Origin: Streptomyces aculeolatus | Lineage (GTDB): Bacteria > Actinomycetota > Actinomycetes > Streptomycetales > Streptomycetaceae | Assembly: GCF_020400605.1 (NCBI RefSeq) | Contig: NZ_JAINRD010000013.1 | Coordinates: 124,001 to 188,000 of the forward strand | Direction of reading: 5' to 3' | DNA: 64,000 nucleotides | Shown here: in pieces, positions 17,847 to 28,486 of the stretch | Layout of the letters: each line of letters opens with the position of its first letter | Numbering within the stretch: position 1 is the stretch's first letter | Notes under the pieces: model-generated | The model's database searches: none | What the model saw: the letters and a program-made list of their open reading frames with translations, nothing else | Told to the model about the DNA's origin: nothing | Program-made: the position numbers and the translations under genes

Positions 17847-19538
17847 ATGGGATACGCCCACGGATACGCGACCGCGATCATGCATCGCGGCCGGGTGCCG
17901 ATGGAGCCGGTGGACTTCGTGCCCGACTGGGCGGACGGTCCCCGCAAGACCAAGCACTACCCCGGTACGGACCGGCTGCCGCTGCCGGCGGGGCCGGCGT
18001 ACCCGGCGCAGGCCACCGTCGAGCGCGGCCTGCTGTCCCCCGGCGCGGGCGGCGGGCCCGCGTTCGATCTCGGGCTGCTCGGCGGGCTGCTGCGGGACTC
18101 GTACGGGCTGGTGGGCCGGCGCCTGGGCGTGCAGGCCAACACCGACCTGAACGCCCTGCCCTTCTACCCCCTCGCCAACTGGTCCCGCGGCACCGCCTCC
18201 GGCGGCGGCCTCTACCCCGTGTCCGTCTACTGGATCAGCGGCCCCTCCGCCCCCGTGCCGCCGGGCGTGCACTACTACTCCGCCCGCCACCACGCGCTGC
18301 GCCGGCTGCTGACCGGCGACGTCACGGGTGTCGTCCGGGAGGCGCTGGGGGAGGGGGCGCCGGGGCCGGAGACCGACCAGTTCCTGGTGCTGGGCGTGAA
18401 GTACTGGCAGAACTCCTTCAAGTACAACAGCTTCTCCTTCCACGCGGTGAGCATGGACGTGGGCGCGCTGCTGGGCACGTGGCGGATGTGGGCCGGGGCG
18501 CGGGGGACGGCGCTGGAGCCGGCGCTGTGGTTCGACGAGGAGCGGCTGGCGCGGCTGCTGGGGGTGGCGGGCGAGGAGGAGGGCATCTTCGCGGTCGTAC
18601 CGCTGCCTTGGGCCGGCGAGGAGGCGCGCACGCGACCCGCATACGGGGCGGACGCGCGGGCCGGAGACGGGACCGGGGCACCGGCAGGGCAGGACGCCCC
18701 GCGTGGCTCCGCTGCCGCCCTGCCCGCCCCGCCGCCGCCCGCCGTCTCCGTCCCCCACCGCGACCTCGAACGCTCCCGCAGGGTCATCACCTTCGACACC
18801 CTCACCGCCATGCACCGCGCCACCGCCGCCGGCGCCACCGCCCGCCCCGCCCCGGGCGCGCTCGCCGGCGCCGCGGCCCCCGCGCCCGCCCCGGGCCGGG
18901 CCGAGGCGGCGCTGCCGGAGCGGGCCCCGCTGGCGCGCGACGTCCGGGGGGCGCTGCGTGCGCGGCGCAGCAGCTTCGGCCGGTTCGCGGCCGAACGCCC
19001 GCTGGACGGCGCCCACCTGACGGCGTGCCTGGCCGCCGCCGCGGGCGGCTCGCGGCTCGGCGGAGACGCGGCGGCGGCCGGCGCGGACGGTCTTGTCAAG
19101 CTGTACGCGCTGGTCAACCACGTGGCCGGGGTGGCGCCCGGCACGTACGAGTACGTGCCGGAGGGTGACCCCGGGGCGCTGCGGTGCGTCTCGGCCGAGC
19201 CGCCGGGCGCGTTCCTCCAGGAGAACTACTTCCTCGCCAACTACAACCTGGAGCAGGCCGCCGCGGTCCTCGTGCCCACGGTCCGCACGCACAGCGTGCT
19301 GGACGCGGTCGGCGACCGCGGCTACCGCCTGGTCAACGCGCTGATCGGCGGCGTCGCGCAGGCCACGTACACCGCGGCGGCGGCGCTCGACGTCGGCTGC
19401 GGGGTGGCGCTGGGCTTCGACAACATCGCGTACCGCGAGCGGTTCGAGCTGCTGGAGACGGACGAGATGCCGCTGCTGATCATGATGCTGGGCCACGAGC
19501 GCCGCGGCCCGTCCGACTTCCGCTTCGAGATCGCCTGA
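17847..19538 (+). CDS. SagB-type azoline dehydrogenase (nitroreductase fold)
   Basis: A 563-aa protein; the ATG at 17847 has GAAGGAG 6 nt upstream. It contains two nitroreductase-like halves: the first around TASGGGLYPVSVYWISG (about 110-130), the second from about residue 370 with RSSFGRF, LVNHVAGVAPGTYEYVPEGD and LIGGVAQATYTAAAALDVGCG. The two are joined by an Ala/Pro-rich linker. SagB/ThcOx-type enzymes use FMN to oxidise azolines to azoles. It lies directly between YcaO copy 1 and the dehydratase, as expected for a LAP or thiopeptide pathway. Its presence predicts that at least some rings in the product are aromatic. Confidence 0.88.
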   Translation: MGYAHGYATAIMHRGRVPMEPVDFVPDWADGPRKTKHYPGTDRLPLPAGPAYPAQATVERGLLSPGAGGGPAFDLGLLGGLLRDSYGLVGRRLGVQANTDLNALPFYPLANWSRGTASGGGLYPVSVYWISGPSAPVPPGVHYYSARHHALRRLLTGDVTGVVREALGEGAPGPETDQFLVLGVKYWQNSFKYNSFSFHAVSMDVGALLGTWRMWAGARGTALEPALWFDEERLARLLGVAGEEEGIFAVVPLPWAGEEARTRPAYGADARAGDGTGAPAGQDAPRGSAAALPAPPPPAVSVPHRDLERSRRVITFDTLTAMHRATAAGATARPAPGALAGAAAPAPAPGRAEAALPERAPLARDVRGALRARRSSFGRFAAERPLDGAHLTACLAAAAGGSRLGGDAAAAGADGLVKLYALVNHVAGVAPGTYEYVPEGDPGALRCVSAEPPGAFLQENYFLANYNLEQAAAVLVPTVRTHSVLDAVGDRGYRLVNALIGGVAQATYTAAAALDVGCGVALGFDNIAYRERFELLETDEMPLLIMMLGHERRGPSDFRFEIA

Positions 19539-19548
19539 GGGGGCGGGG

Positions 19549-22359
19549 ATGACGACGGAGACGGCACCGGCCGGCGCGCCCGCGGGCGCCCCGCTGCCCG
19601 CGGGCGGCCCCGGCCCCGGCCTCGGCCCGCGGTTCCTCGCCCGCATCGCGGGGCTGCCCGCCGATGCCGTACGGGCCCTGCGCTCGCCCGCCGTACGCGA
19701 CTGGGCCGACGGCGTGCTCGCCGCCGAGGCGCGGCTCGCGCGGAGCGCCGGACCGCTGGGCGACCGGCTGTACGACCTGGTCGCCGGGCGCGACGACGAG
19801 CGGGTGCGGCGCGACCTGCTGCGGCTGCGCCGGGAGGTGTTCAACGGGCGCCGCCCCGCCGACCCCGCGGCCGCGGTCGCGCTCGTCGACGGGCTCGCGC
19901 CGCAGGTCGCCGAGCCGCTGCGGGGCTGGCTGGCGCTGCGGGCCCGGCTGGACGCCGACCTGGCGGCGGGCGAGGAGCTGCTGAGCGGCGAACTGCTGCG
20001 TACGCGCGGCGCGTTGCGCGCGGTCCTCGGTGAGGACCGGCTGCGCGGCGGCGTGCTGCTGGCGTCGCCCGTCCTCGACGCGCAACTCGACGCCTTCGCC
20101 GCGTCGGACCCGGCGCGCGCGGACAAGCGGACGCGGAAGGCGGAGCGTTCGCTGCTCGCCTACCTCTACCGCACGGCGTGCAAGACGAGCCCGTTCGCCT
20201 CGTTCACCTCCGTCGCCCTGGGCCGCCTCACGGACACCGCACCGGCGGAAGCAGCCCCGGCAGCAGCGGGCCCCCTCCGCCTCACCGGCCCCTACAGCCC
20301 TCGCAGCCATCCCCGCCTCAACGTCCTCGCCGTCGGCCGCCTCGCCGACGCCGTGCTCGCCGACCCCCGCCGCCGCGCCGACCTCCCCGTCGCACCCGCG
20401 CCGGGCTGGGGCCGCGACGAGGACCGCGTGCGCTACGTGCGCCGCTGGGTGACCGCCGGGGACGACGACACCGCCGTCACCTTCGACACCGTCAAGGACC
20501 AGCTCTTCTTCCTGCGCCGCAGCGGCGTGCTGGAGCGCATGCTCGGGCTGCTGGAGAAGCGGGACGCCGTCCGCTACGGGGAGTTGGCCGACTGGCTCGG
20601 CGCCGACCTGGACGCCGACCGCGAGGCCGTCGACACGTATCTGGCCGCCCTGCTCGACGTCGGCATGGTCCGCGTGCCCTGCCTCGACCTGCGCGCCCAC
20701 GACACCGACCCCCTCGGCGCTTTCCAGCGCGCGCTGCGCGGGCTGGAGCGGCCCTGGGCCGACGGCGTCGCCGACGCGCTGGAGGGCCCGGCGGAGCTGC
20801 TGGCCCGGTACCCGGCCGCGGCGCCCGCCGAGCGGCGCGAGCTGCTGGCCGGGTTGCGGCAGGGGCTGGCGGACGTGCAGCGGGACCTGGGCGTGGCGCA
20901 GCCCCGGGTGCCGCGCACGGTGCTGTACGAGGACACGACGGCGCCGGAGGTGACGGCCCCCGGCACCGGTCCTGCCGGCGCCCCGGCCGCCGGGCTCGCG
21001 GACGCACTCGCCGGGCCGCTGGCCGCCGTGGAGCGGGTGCTGCCCGCGTTCGACCTGACGCTGCCGCAGCGGCTGACGCTGCGCGGGTTCTTCCTCGCCC
21101 GCTACGGCACCGGCGGGCGCTGCACCGACCTGCTGAAGCTGATCCACGACTTCCACGAGGACTTCTTCGACCAGTACCTGTCGTTCACCTCGCGCCGCAC
21201 CCCCTTCGACGCGAAGGGGGAGTACGTGCCGGAGGAGAACTGGCTGGGCCTGCCGCAGCTCCGCGCGCTCGACGCCGCGCGGCGCGCGTTCCACACCGGG
21301 GTACGGGACCGCTGGGCGGGCCACGCGTCCGGTGACGCCGAACTCGTCCTGGACGACGGCCTCTTCGACACCGTCGCCGCCGAGCTGGCCGCGCTCCCCG
21401 CGGAGCCGGCCCTGCACAGCCACCACGTACAGCTCGCCGGGTCCGAGCCGCTGGTGGTGCTCAACCGGTCGTACGGCGGGCTGCACTTCCCGTTCAGCCG
21501 CTTCACCCACTGCTACGACGGCGACCCCGGCACGGGAGGCACCCCCGGCGGCCTCTCCGCGGAACTCCGCGCCCGGGCCCGCGAACTCCAGCCCGCGGGC
21601 GCCGTCTTCGCCGAGGTCACCGGCGGCCCCGTGACCAGCAACCTCAACCTGCACGGCCGCCTCACCGACTACGAGATCGTCTGCCCCGGCGAGACCAGCT
21701 CCGTACCGCCGGAGAACCGCATCGCCCTGGACGACCTCAGCCTGGAGCACGACCCCGCGACCGACCGGCTGGTGCTGCGCTCGGCGCGGCTGGACCGCGA
21801 GGTGGTGCCGGTCTACCTGGGCTACCTCGTGCCGCTGGCGCTCCCCGAGATCCCGCGCACCCTCCTCCTGCTCTCGCCGACCTCCATGTCCCCGGTCGAC
21901 GTCTGGGCCGGCGTCCCCGAGGGCGAGCCGGACGACGGCGTCACCCACCGCCCGCGCGTACGCCACGGCCGGCTCGTCCTCGCCCGCCGCTCCTGGCGCG
22001 CCCCCGCGACCGCGCTCCCGCCGCGCGCCACCGGCACCGGGGACGCCGGCTGGCTGCTGGCGTGGCACCGCTGGCGCCGCCGGCACGGGCTGCCCGCCCG
22101 GGTCTACGCGATGGTCAAGGACGCCGCGGCGCGCGGCGCGACCGGCGCCAAGCCGCAGTACGTCGACTTCGACAGCCCGCTGTCGCTGCTGGCCTTCGAG
22201 GGCCTGCTGCGCGGCGACGCCGCGCGGGTGACGTTCCGCGAGGCGCTGCCCGACGAGGACGGCCCGCACCTGACGACGGAACACGGCGGCCACGTCGTGG
22301 AACTGGCCGTGGAGACGGCCCCCGCGCCGCCCGGCACCGCAGAAGGGGAGACCCCGTGA
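19549..22359 (+). CDS. LanB-like dehydratase, glutamylation domain (split LanB)
   Basis: A 936-aa protein matching the N-terminal Lant_dehydr region: PRFLARIAGLP, the conserved CKTSPFASFTSVALG segment (about residues 204-218), FFLARYGTGGRCTDLL and a FPFSRFTH motif. It has the length of a full glutamylation domain and lacks the SpaB_C elimination domain, which is encoded by the next gene (4-bp overlap). In this family glutamyl-tRNA donates glutamate to core Ser/Thr, activating them for elimination to Dha/Dhb. The two-protein arrangement is the one known from goadsporin and thiopeptide clusters. Confidence 0.88.
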   Translation: MTTETAPAGAPAGAPLPAGGPGPGLGPRFLARIAGLPADAVRALRSPAVRDWADGVLAAEARLARSAGPLGDRLYDLVAGRDDERVRRDLLRLRREVFNGRRPADPAAAVALVDGLAPQVAEPLRGWLALRARLDADLAAGEELLSGELLRTRGALRAVLGEDRLRGGVLLASPVLDAQLDAFAASDPARADKRTRKAERSLLAYLYRTACKTSPFASFTSVALGRLTDTAPAEAAPAAAGPLRLTGPYSPRSHPRLNVLAVGRLADAVLADPRRRADLPVAPAPGWGRDEDRVRYVRRWVTAGDDDTAVTFDTVKDQLFFLRRSGVLERMLGLLEKRDAVRYGELADWLGADLDADREAVDTYLAALLDVGMVRVPCLDLRAHDTDPLGAFQRALRGLERPWADGVADALEGPAELLARYPAAAPAERRELLAGLRQGLADVQRDLGVAQPRVPRTVLYEDTTAPEVTAPGTGPAGAPAAGLADALAGPLAAVERVLPAFDLTLPQRLTLRGFFLARYGTGGRCTDLLKLIHDFHEDFFDQYLSFTSRRTPFDAKGEYVPEENWLGLPQLRALDAARRAFHTGVRDRWAGHASGDAELVLDDGLFDTVAAELAALPAEPALHSHHVQLAGSEPLVVLNRSYGGLHFPFSRFTHCYDGDPGTGGTPGGLSAELRARARELQPAGAVFAEVTGGPVTSNLNLHGRLTDYEIVCPGETSSVPPENRIALDDLSLEHDPATDRLVLRSARLDREVVPVYLGYLVPLALPEIPRTLLLLSPTSMSPVDVWAGVPEGEPDDGVTHRPRVRHGRLVLARRSWRAPATALPPRATGTGDAGWLLAWHRWRRRHGLPARVYAMVKDAAARGATGAKPQYVDFDSPLSLLAFEGLLRGDAARVTFREALPDEDGPHLTTEHGGHVVELAVETAPAPPGTAEGETP

Positions 22360-23423
22360 CCGACCAGCCCGCGCCCGCCCCCGGCACGCCCCCCGGCGAC
22401 TGGCAGGCCCTGCACGTCTACTACGCCGCCAACCCCGTCCCGCTCCTCCTCCAGTGCGTCGCTCCGCTCGTCCGCGAGCTGCACGACGACGGCCTTCTCG
22501 ACGGCTGGTTCTTCATCAACTACTGGCTCGAAGGCCCCCACGTCCGCCTCCGCCTCCGCCCCTCCTCCCCGGGGCGCGAGGCGGAGGTACGGGCCCGCGC
22601 CGAGCGGGCCGTCGACACCTTCCTCGCCGAGCGCCCCGCGCTCTACCAGGTCGACTCCGGCTTCCTCAACGAGTTCTACAACCAGCTCTTCGACATCGAG
22701 TTCCGCCCCGAGGACCGCGCCGACTACACCGACGAAGCGGGCCGGATGAACGTGCGGCCCAACAACTCCCGCGCCTGGCTGCCGTACGAGCCCGAGTACG
22801 GCAAGTACGGCGGCCCGGCCGGCATCGCGCTCGCCGAGTGGCACTTCGCCCGCTCCAGCGAGCTGGTGTGCGACGCGCTGCGCGGCAAGAACCTGCACCT
22901 GCGCACCGTGCTGCTCGGCACGTCCGCGCAGCTCATGCTGATCATGTCGACCGCGTTCCTGCCCGAGGACGACCGCCTCGCGGACTTCCTCGACCGCTAC
23001 TACGCCTTCTGGCACCGCGCGTTCCCCGACACCGGCTTCATCGGCAGCGCCGAGTACGAGCGCAAGGCGGACGAGGTCGCCCCCGGGCTGCTCACCTGGC
23101 ACGGCCGGATCCGCGCCGCCGCCGCGGGCGAGGGCACGCTGCCGGCGCTGCTGGACCGGTGGGCGGAGCACTGCCGGGAGCTGCGCGAGCGGGTGGTGGA
23201 GCTGGCCGGGCGGGGCGAGCTGGTCTTCCGGTCCTGGGACGGCACGCAGGACGAGCCGGTCGACGACCCGGACGAGGCGCTGGAGCGGCTGCTGTCCCCG
23301 TACATGCATATGACCAACAACCGGCTGCACGTGACCATCCAGGACGAGGCGTACCTCTCCCACGTCCTGGCCCGGGCGCTGCACGCGCGGGCCGCGGAGC
23401 CCGCGGCCGGGAGCGCGCGGTGA
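22356..23423 (+). CDS. SpaB_C-type protein: glutamate elimination (split LanB)
   Basis: A 355-aa thiopeptide-type bacteriocin biosynthesis protein. Visible family signatures are FINYWLEGPHVRLRLR (about 50-65), YEPEYGKYGG (about 142-151) followed by LAEWHFARSSELV, and MHMTNNRLHVT near residue 317. It partners the glutamylation protein and would remove the activated glutamate. The thiopeptide [4+2] pyridine synthases share this fold, so a synthase role cannot be excluded by motif alone. Since only one SpaB_C protein exists here, elimination is the minimal requirement, and I assign that. Confidence 0.8.
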   Translation: MTDQPAPAPGTPPGDWQALHVYYAANPVPLLLQCVAPLVRELHDDGLLDGWFFINYWLEGPHVRLRLRPSSPGREAEVRARAERAVDTFLAERPALYQVDSGFLNEFYNQLFDIEFRPEDRADYTDEAGRMNVRPNNSRAWLPYEPEYGKYGGPAGIALAEWHFARSSELVCDALRGKNLHLRTVLLGTSAQLMLIMSTAFLPEDDRLADFLDRYYAFWHRAFPDTGFIGSAEYERKADEVAPGLLTWHGRIRAAAAGEGTLPALLDRWAEHCRELRERVVELAGRGELVFRSWDGTQDEPVDDPDEALERLLSPYMHMTNNRLHVTIQDEAYLSHVLARALHARAAEPAAGSAR

Positions 23424-24559
23424 GCGGCACCAGGGAGTCGCAGGCGCTCGCCGCCCACCAGCCGCGGCTGCGGCCCGAGGTGCTGGTGAGCGACGCGCTG
23501 CTGCACGGGCCGCGCACGGTGCACCTGGTCAAGGACACCGCGACCGGCCAGTCCTTCGAGGTCGGGCCGCGCGAGCGGTTCCTGATGGTACGGATGGACG
23601 GCACCCGTACGGTCGCGGAGCTGGGCGGCGCGTACGCGGCCGCCTTCGGCAAGCGGCTCGGCGACGCCCACTGGGGCCGGCTCTTCCAACTCCTCGGCGG
23701 CAAGGGCCTCCTGGACGGCGCCCCCCGCCCCGAGCGCCCGGCCGGCCCCGGACAGCCGCAGGACCAGCCGTCCGGCCGGCCGCCCGCCCGGGGCCTGCTC
23801 GCCGGCAGCGTCCGGCTCGTCGCAGACGCCCACGCCACCGCCGGCCGGCTCCACCGCGCCACCGGCTTCCTCCTCGGCCGCGTCTGGGGCACCGTGCTGC
23901 TGGCGGCGCTCGGCGCGATGCTGCTGGTGCTCGCCCTGCACCCCGGCGAACTCGTCGACGGCGCCGCCGCCGTGTTCACCGAGCCCGTGCTCCTCGTGGC
24001 CGTCGCCACCGCGCTGTGGCTCTCCACCGCGCTGCACGAACTCGCCCACGGAGTCGCCGCGCGGCACTACGGCGGCCGGGTCGGGGAGATCGGGCTGCGC
24101 TGGCGGCTGCCCGTGGTGATCATGTACTGCACGGTCGACGACTACATGTACCTCGCCGGCCGCCGCGCCCGCATCGTCGTCGCGGGCGCCGGGGCCGTCG
24201 CCAACCTGCTGTTCCTGCTGCCGTTCTGGTGCTGGTGGCTGCTCGCCCCCGAGGGCCCGACCCGCGACGGCCTCGCCGGGCTGCTCTTCCTCGGCGTCCT
24301 CCAGGCCGCGGCGATGCTGGTGCCGCTCCCGCCGCTGGACGGCTACACCATCGCCGGCCAGCTCCTCGGCGGCCTGCGCCTCGCCGAGTCCAGCCGCACG
24401 TACCTCTCCCTGGCGCTGCGCCGCTCCCCGGACGCCGCCGCGTACCCGCGCCGCGCCCGCGCCGTCTACGCCGGCTACGCGGCCGGGACGGTGCTGACGG
24501 TCGGGGCGCTGGCGGTGGCGCTGGTGCTCCTCGTCCGCGCCGTGGTGCTGGCGGCGTAG
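23420..24559 (+). CDS. M50-type membrane zinc metalloprotease
   Basis: A 379-aa protein starting at a GTG overlapping the previous stop (GTGA). The N-terminal 100 residues look like a PqqD/RRE-like or substrate-recognition module (MVRMDGTRTVAELGGAY). Four or more membrane helices follow. Catalytic HELAH lies at residues 206-210 within a helix, and the second M50 motif PLPPLDGYTIAGQLLGG near residue 304 supplies the third ligand (LDG). Position between the modification genes and the ABC exporter suggests it cuts the leader peptide at the membrane, since the ATPase carries no C39 protease domain (inference). Confidence 0.75.
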   Translation: MSGTRESQALAAHQPRLRPEVLVSDALLHGPRTVHLVKDTATGQSFEVGPRERFLMVRMDGTRTVAELGGAYAAAFGKRLGDAHWGRLFQLLGGKGLLDGAPRPERPAGPGQPQDQPSGRPPARGLLAGSVRLVADAHATAGRLHRATGFLLGRVWGTVLLAALGAMLLVLALHPGELVDGAAAVFTEPVLLVAVATALWLSTALHELAHGVAARHYGGRVGEIGLRWRLPVVIMYCTVDDYMYLAGRRARIVVAGAGAVANLLFLLPFWCWWLLAPEGPTRDGLAGLLFLGVLQAAAMLVPLPPLDGYTIAGQLLGGLRLAESSRTYLSLALRRSPDAAAYPRRARAVYAGYAAGTVLTVGALAVALVLLVRAVVLAA

Positions 24560-24605
24560 ACCCATGACCCCCGAACCCCGCGCAGAGCCCTCGAAGGAGA
24601 ACGCC

Positions 24606-25529
<924 letters not shown>

Positions 25530-25589
25530 CAGTTGACCGCCGCCCCGTTTCGCCCACCGCCGCCCACCGAGCTTTCGGAGAGACATGCG

Positions 25590-26345
25590 ATGAGTGCCTA
25601 TTCCGCGCTGGCGGAGGCCGGCTACCGGGCGTACACCCGGGACAAGACCACGCTCTTCTTCACCTTCGCCTTCCCGCTCCTCTTCCTCGTCGTCTTCGGG
25701 CTGATCTTCCACGGCCAGGACGTGGAGGAGAGCGGCCGGCCGTACATCGCGTACATCGCGCCCGGGGTGCTGTCCTGGGGCGTGGGCAACGCCGCCGTCT
25801 TCGGCGTCGGCTTCGTGCTGATGCAGTGGCGCCGGGACGACATCCTGCGGGTGATCCGGATGACGCCGACGCCGCTGGCCTCGGTGCTCGGCTCGCGCTA
25901 CGTGCTGGCCGTGGGCATCGGCCTGGTGCAGGCGGTGCTGTTCGTGGCGGTGGCGCTGCTGCCGGTGATGGGCCTCGAACTGGCCGCGGGCTGGCCGCTG
26001 GCGATACCGGTGCTGGTGCTGGGGATCACGGCGTTCCTGGCGCTGGGCGCGATCGTCGGCTCCTACGCCCGTACGCCGGAGGCCGTCGCGGCCGTCGCCA
26101 ACTTCCTGATGGTGCCGATGGCGTTCCTGTCCGGCTCGTTCTACCCGCTGGACGCCATGCCGTCGTGGATGCAGGCGATGAGCTGGGTGCTGCCGCTGCG
26201 CCACCTCAACGACGGGGTGTCGGCGGCGCTCACCGACGCGGGCGGCGGCGCGGACATCGCGGTGGCGTGCGGCGGGCTGGTGGCGTTCGCGGTGGTCTTC
26301 GGGGCGGTCGCGTTCCGGGTCTTCCGCTGGAGCGACCGCACATGA
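25590..26345 (+). CDS. ABC-2 type exporter permease
   Basis: A 251-aa protein starting at the ATG at 25590 with GGAGAG 7 nt upstream. It has about six hydrophobic helices, beginning with LFFTFAFPLLFLVVFGLIF, and the ABC-2 signature region FLMVPMAFLSGSFYPLDAMP near residues 170-190. It forms the membrane half of the exporter with the preceding ATPase. Its stop overlaps the start of YcaO copy 2 (ATGA), so export and the second cyclodehydratase are translationally coupled. Confidence 0.9.
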   Translation: MSAYSALAEAGYRAYTRDKTTLFFTFAFPLLFLVVFGLIFHGQDVEESGRPYIAYIAPGVLSWGVGNAAVFGVGFVLMQWRRDDILRVIRMTPTPLASVLGSRYVLAVGIGLVQAVLFVAVALLPVMGLELAAGWPLAIPVLVLGITAFLALGAIVGSYARTPEAVAAVANFLMVPMAFLSGSFYPLDAMPSWMQAMSWVLPLRHLNDGVSAALTDAGGGADIAVACGGLVAFAVVFGAVAFRVFRWSDRT

Positions 26346-28390
26346 CGGCGCCGGCGGCGGAGCCGCAGCAGACCGTACGGGACGGCGCGCGGGCGCCGTT
26401 CGAGGCGGCCCGGGCCTGGCTGGCGGAGGCGCTGCGGAGCCGCTGGGCGCCGGCCGCGGACCCGGGCGGCGGCGCGGACCCGGGCGGTGGCGTCGGTCCG
26501 GCCGGCGGCACGGGGGTCCGTGAATCCGTCCTCGAATCCCCCGTCCCCGAACCGCCCGTCGTCGTCACCCTCGGGGCCGCCGACACCCTGCACCCCGGCC
26601 GCGACCCGTGGCCCGACGAGCGCCCCGGCGCCACCGTGCACCTCACCTCGCGCGCGGTGCTCGTCGGCCCCTGGGGCGCCACACCGCGGCCGGCCGCAGG
26701 CGGACCGCCCGCACCGCGGCCCGCCTGCGGCCGGTGCCTCGCGATGCGGTGGCAGCGGCTGCGCACCCGCTCGGAACGGGAGGCGCTGGAGGGCCGGTTC
26801 GCGCCCGGGGGCGGCGCCGCGTGGCCGGTGCTGACCGACCACGTCGCCGACGCCGTGTGGGCCGTGTGCCGCGCGGTCGCCGGCCGGCGCGCGCCCGACG
26901 GGCTCGCCCGCGTCACCCGCGTCGACCTCGGCACCCTCGCGCTGGCCACCTTCCCGCTGCTCCCCGAGCCGCTCTGCCCCGTGTGCGTGACGCCCGCCGA
27001 CGACGCGCCCGAGCACGGCCGGATGTACCTCGCGCCCACGCCGAAGCCGGCCCCCGGCGTCTACCGCGTCACCCCGCTCACCGCGCTCGACCTGCCCGAG
27101 GCGGCCCTCGCCAACCCGGTCTGCGGCGCCCTCGGCTCCACCACCCACCTCAACCCCGCGTCCACCACCACCGCGCCGATCTCCGGGAGCGCCTTCGTCC
27201 GCGGCTACGCGGGCCTCAACGACGTCACGTTCTCCGGGCAGGCCGACGCGTACGCCACCAGCCGCACCCTCGCCTACCTGGAGGGCCTGGAGCGCTACGC
27301 CGGCACCCACGCCCGCCGCGGCCTGCGGCCCGTCACGGCCTCCCTGGACGAACTCGCCGCCGAGTGGGGCGAGGACGCGGTCGTCGACCCCCGGCGCACC
27401 GGCGTGTACGCGCCGGAGACGTACCGCGACGACCCCATGGTCGACCCCTTCGACCCGGCCCGCCCCATCCCCTGGATCTGGGGCCACCGGCTGCGCGACG
27501 ACAGCCCCGTGCTCGTACCGGCGCGGCTGGTGCACTACAGCGCCGGGCTGCCGTCCGACAACTTCGTCTTCGAGTGCTCCAACGGCTGCGCCACCGGCGG
27601 CTCCCTCGCCGAGGCCGCGCTGTACGGGCTGCTGGAGCTGATCGAGCGCGACGCCTTCCTCCTCGCCTGGTACGCGCGCGCCCCGTTCACCCGCGTCGAC
27701 CCCCGCTCGACCGGCGACCCGCGGGTGCGCGGCATGCTCGACCGCGCGGCACTCCTCGGCTACGAGGTACGGGCCTTCGACACCCGCAGCGACCTCGGCG
27801 TCCCCGTGGTCACCGCGGTGGCCGTACGGGAGGACGGCGGCCCCGGGCTGCTGTCCTTCGGCGCCGCCGCGGGCCCGGACCCGGCGGGCGCGCTGACGGG
27901 TGCGCTCAGCGAAGTGCTGACGTACATCCCGCACCTGCCGTACCAGGTGGCCGAGCGGCGCTCCGAACTGGAGGCGATGGCCGAGGACTTCGGGCGCGTA
28001 CGGCAGCTGAAGGACCACGCCCAGCTCTACGGGCTGCCGCGGATGGCCGCGCACGCCGGGGACTTCCTGACCGGCGACCCCGCGCTGCCGCTGGCCGACG
28101 CCTTCGCCGACTGGGCGCTGGTCCGCCCGGCGACCCTGGACCTCCGGGACGACCTGCGGCTGCTCGTCGACGCGCTGGCGGCGCGGGGGCACGACGCCGT
28201 GGCCGTCGACCAGACGACGCCCGAGCAGCGGGCGGTGGGCCTGCGGACGGTGGCGACGCTGGCGCCGGGGCTGCTGCCGCTGGACTTCGGCTGGGACCGG
28301 CAGCGGGCGCTGCGGATGCCGCGGCTGCTGGCGGCTGCGGGGGGCCGGGGCGGGGCCGGGCTGCGTCGGGTGCCGCATCCGTTCCCGTAG
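26342..28390 (+). CDS. YcaO-domain azoline cyclodehydratase (copy 2)
   Basis: A 682-aa paralogue of copy 1. It also has an N-terminal partial E1-like module with CGRC and CPVC pairs, then LEGLERYAG, NGCATGGSLAEA (from residue 414), LIERDAFLLAWY and the terminal HPFP. All motifs that define an active TOMM cyclodehydratase are present. Both copies share long identical blocks around the active site but differ strongly in the N-terminal module, which suggests different substrate handling, for example thiazole versus oxazole formation or different core positions (inference). It is the last gene of the main operon. Confidence 0.88.
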   Translation: MTAPAAEPQQTVRDGARAPFEAARAWLAEALRSRWAPAADPGGGADPGGGVGPAGGTGVRESVLESPVPEPPVVVTLGAADTLHPGRDPWPDERPGATVHLTSRAVLVGPWGATPRPAAGGPPAPRPACGRCLAMRWQRLRTRSEREALEGRFAPGGGAAWPVLTDHVADAVWAVCRAVAGRRAPDGLARVTRVDLGTLALATFPLLPEPLCPVCVTPADDAPEHGRMYLAPTPKPAPGVYRVTPLTALDLPEAALANPVCGALGSTTHLNPASTTTAPISGSAFVRGYAGLNDVTFSGQADAYATSRTLAYLEGLERYAGTHARRGLRPVTASLDELAAEWGEDAVVDPRRTGVYAPETYRDDPMVDPFDPARPIPWIWGHRLRDDSPVLVPARLVHYSAGLPSDNFVFECSNGCATGGSLAEAALYGLLELIERDAFLLAWYARAPFTRVDPRSTGDPRVRGMLDRAALLGYEVRAFDTRSDLGVPVVTAVAVREDGGPGLLSFGAAAGPDPAGALTGALSEVLTYIPHLPYQVAERRSELEAMAEDFGRVRQLKDHAQLYGLPRMAAHAGDFLTGDPALPLADAFADWALVRPATLDLRDDLRLLVDALAARGHDAVAVDQTTPEQRAVGLRTVATLAPGLLPLDFGWDRQRALRMPRLLAAAGGRGGAGLRRVPHPFP

Positions 28391-28417
28391 CGGCGGACGG
28401 CGGGGCCGCGGCACACC

Positions 28418-28459
28418 GCAGCCCTCACGGGAGGAGCGGATCCGTCCCGTGAGGGCTGC
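28418..28459. terminator. bidirectional hairpin terminator
   Basis: A perfect 15-bp inverted repeat (28418-28432 and 28445-28459; arm begins GCAGCCCTCACG) with a 12-nt loop lies between the convergent ends of YcaO copy 2 and the precursor gene. There is no U-tract, as is usual in Streptomyces. It should stop both transcripts. Confidence 0.8.
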
Positions 28460-28486
28460 TCTGGGCGCGGCGTCACCGACGAGGTG

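Noticed and set aside
22356..24559. Lanthionine cyclase or other lanthipeptide genes
   Set aside because: No LanC-like zinc motifs were found. The dehydratase belongs to the split type used in azole peptides.
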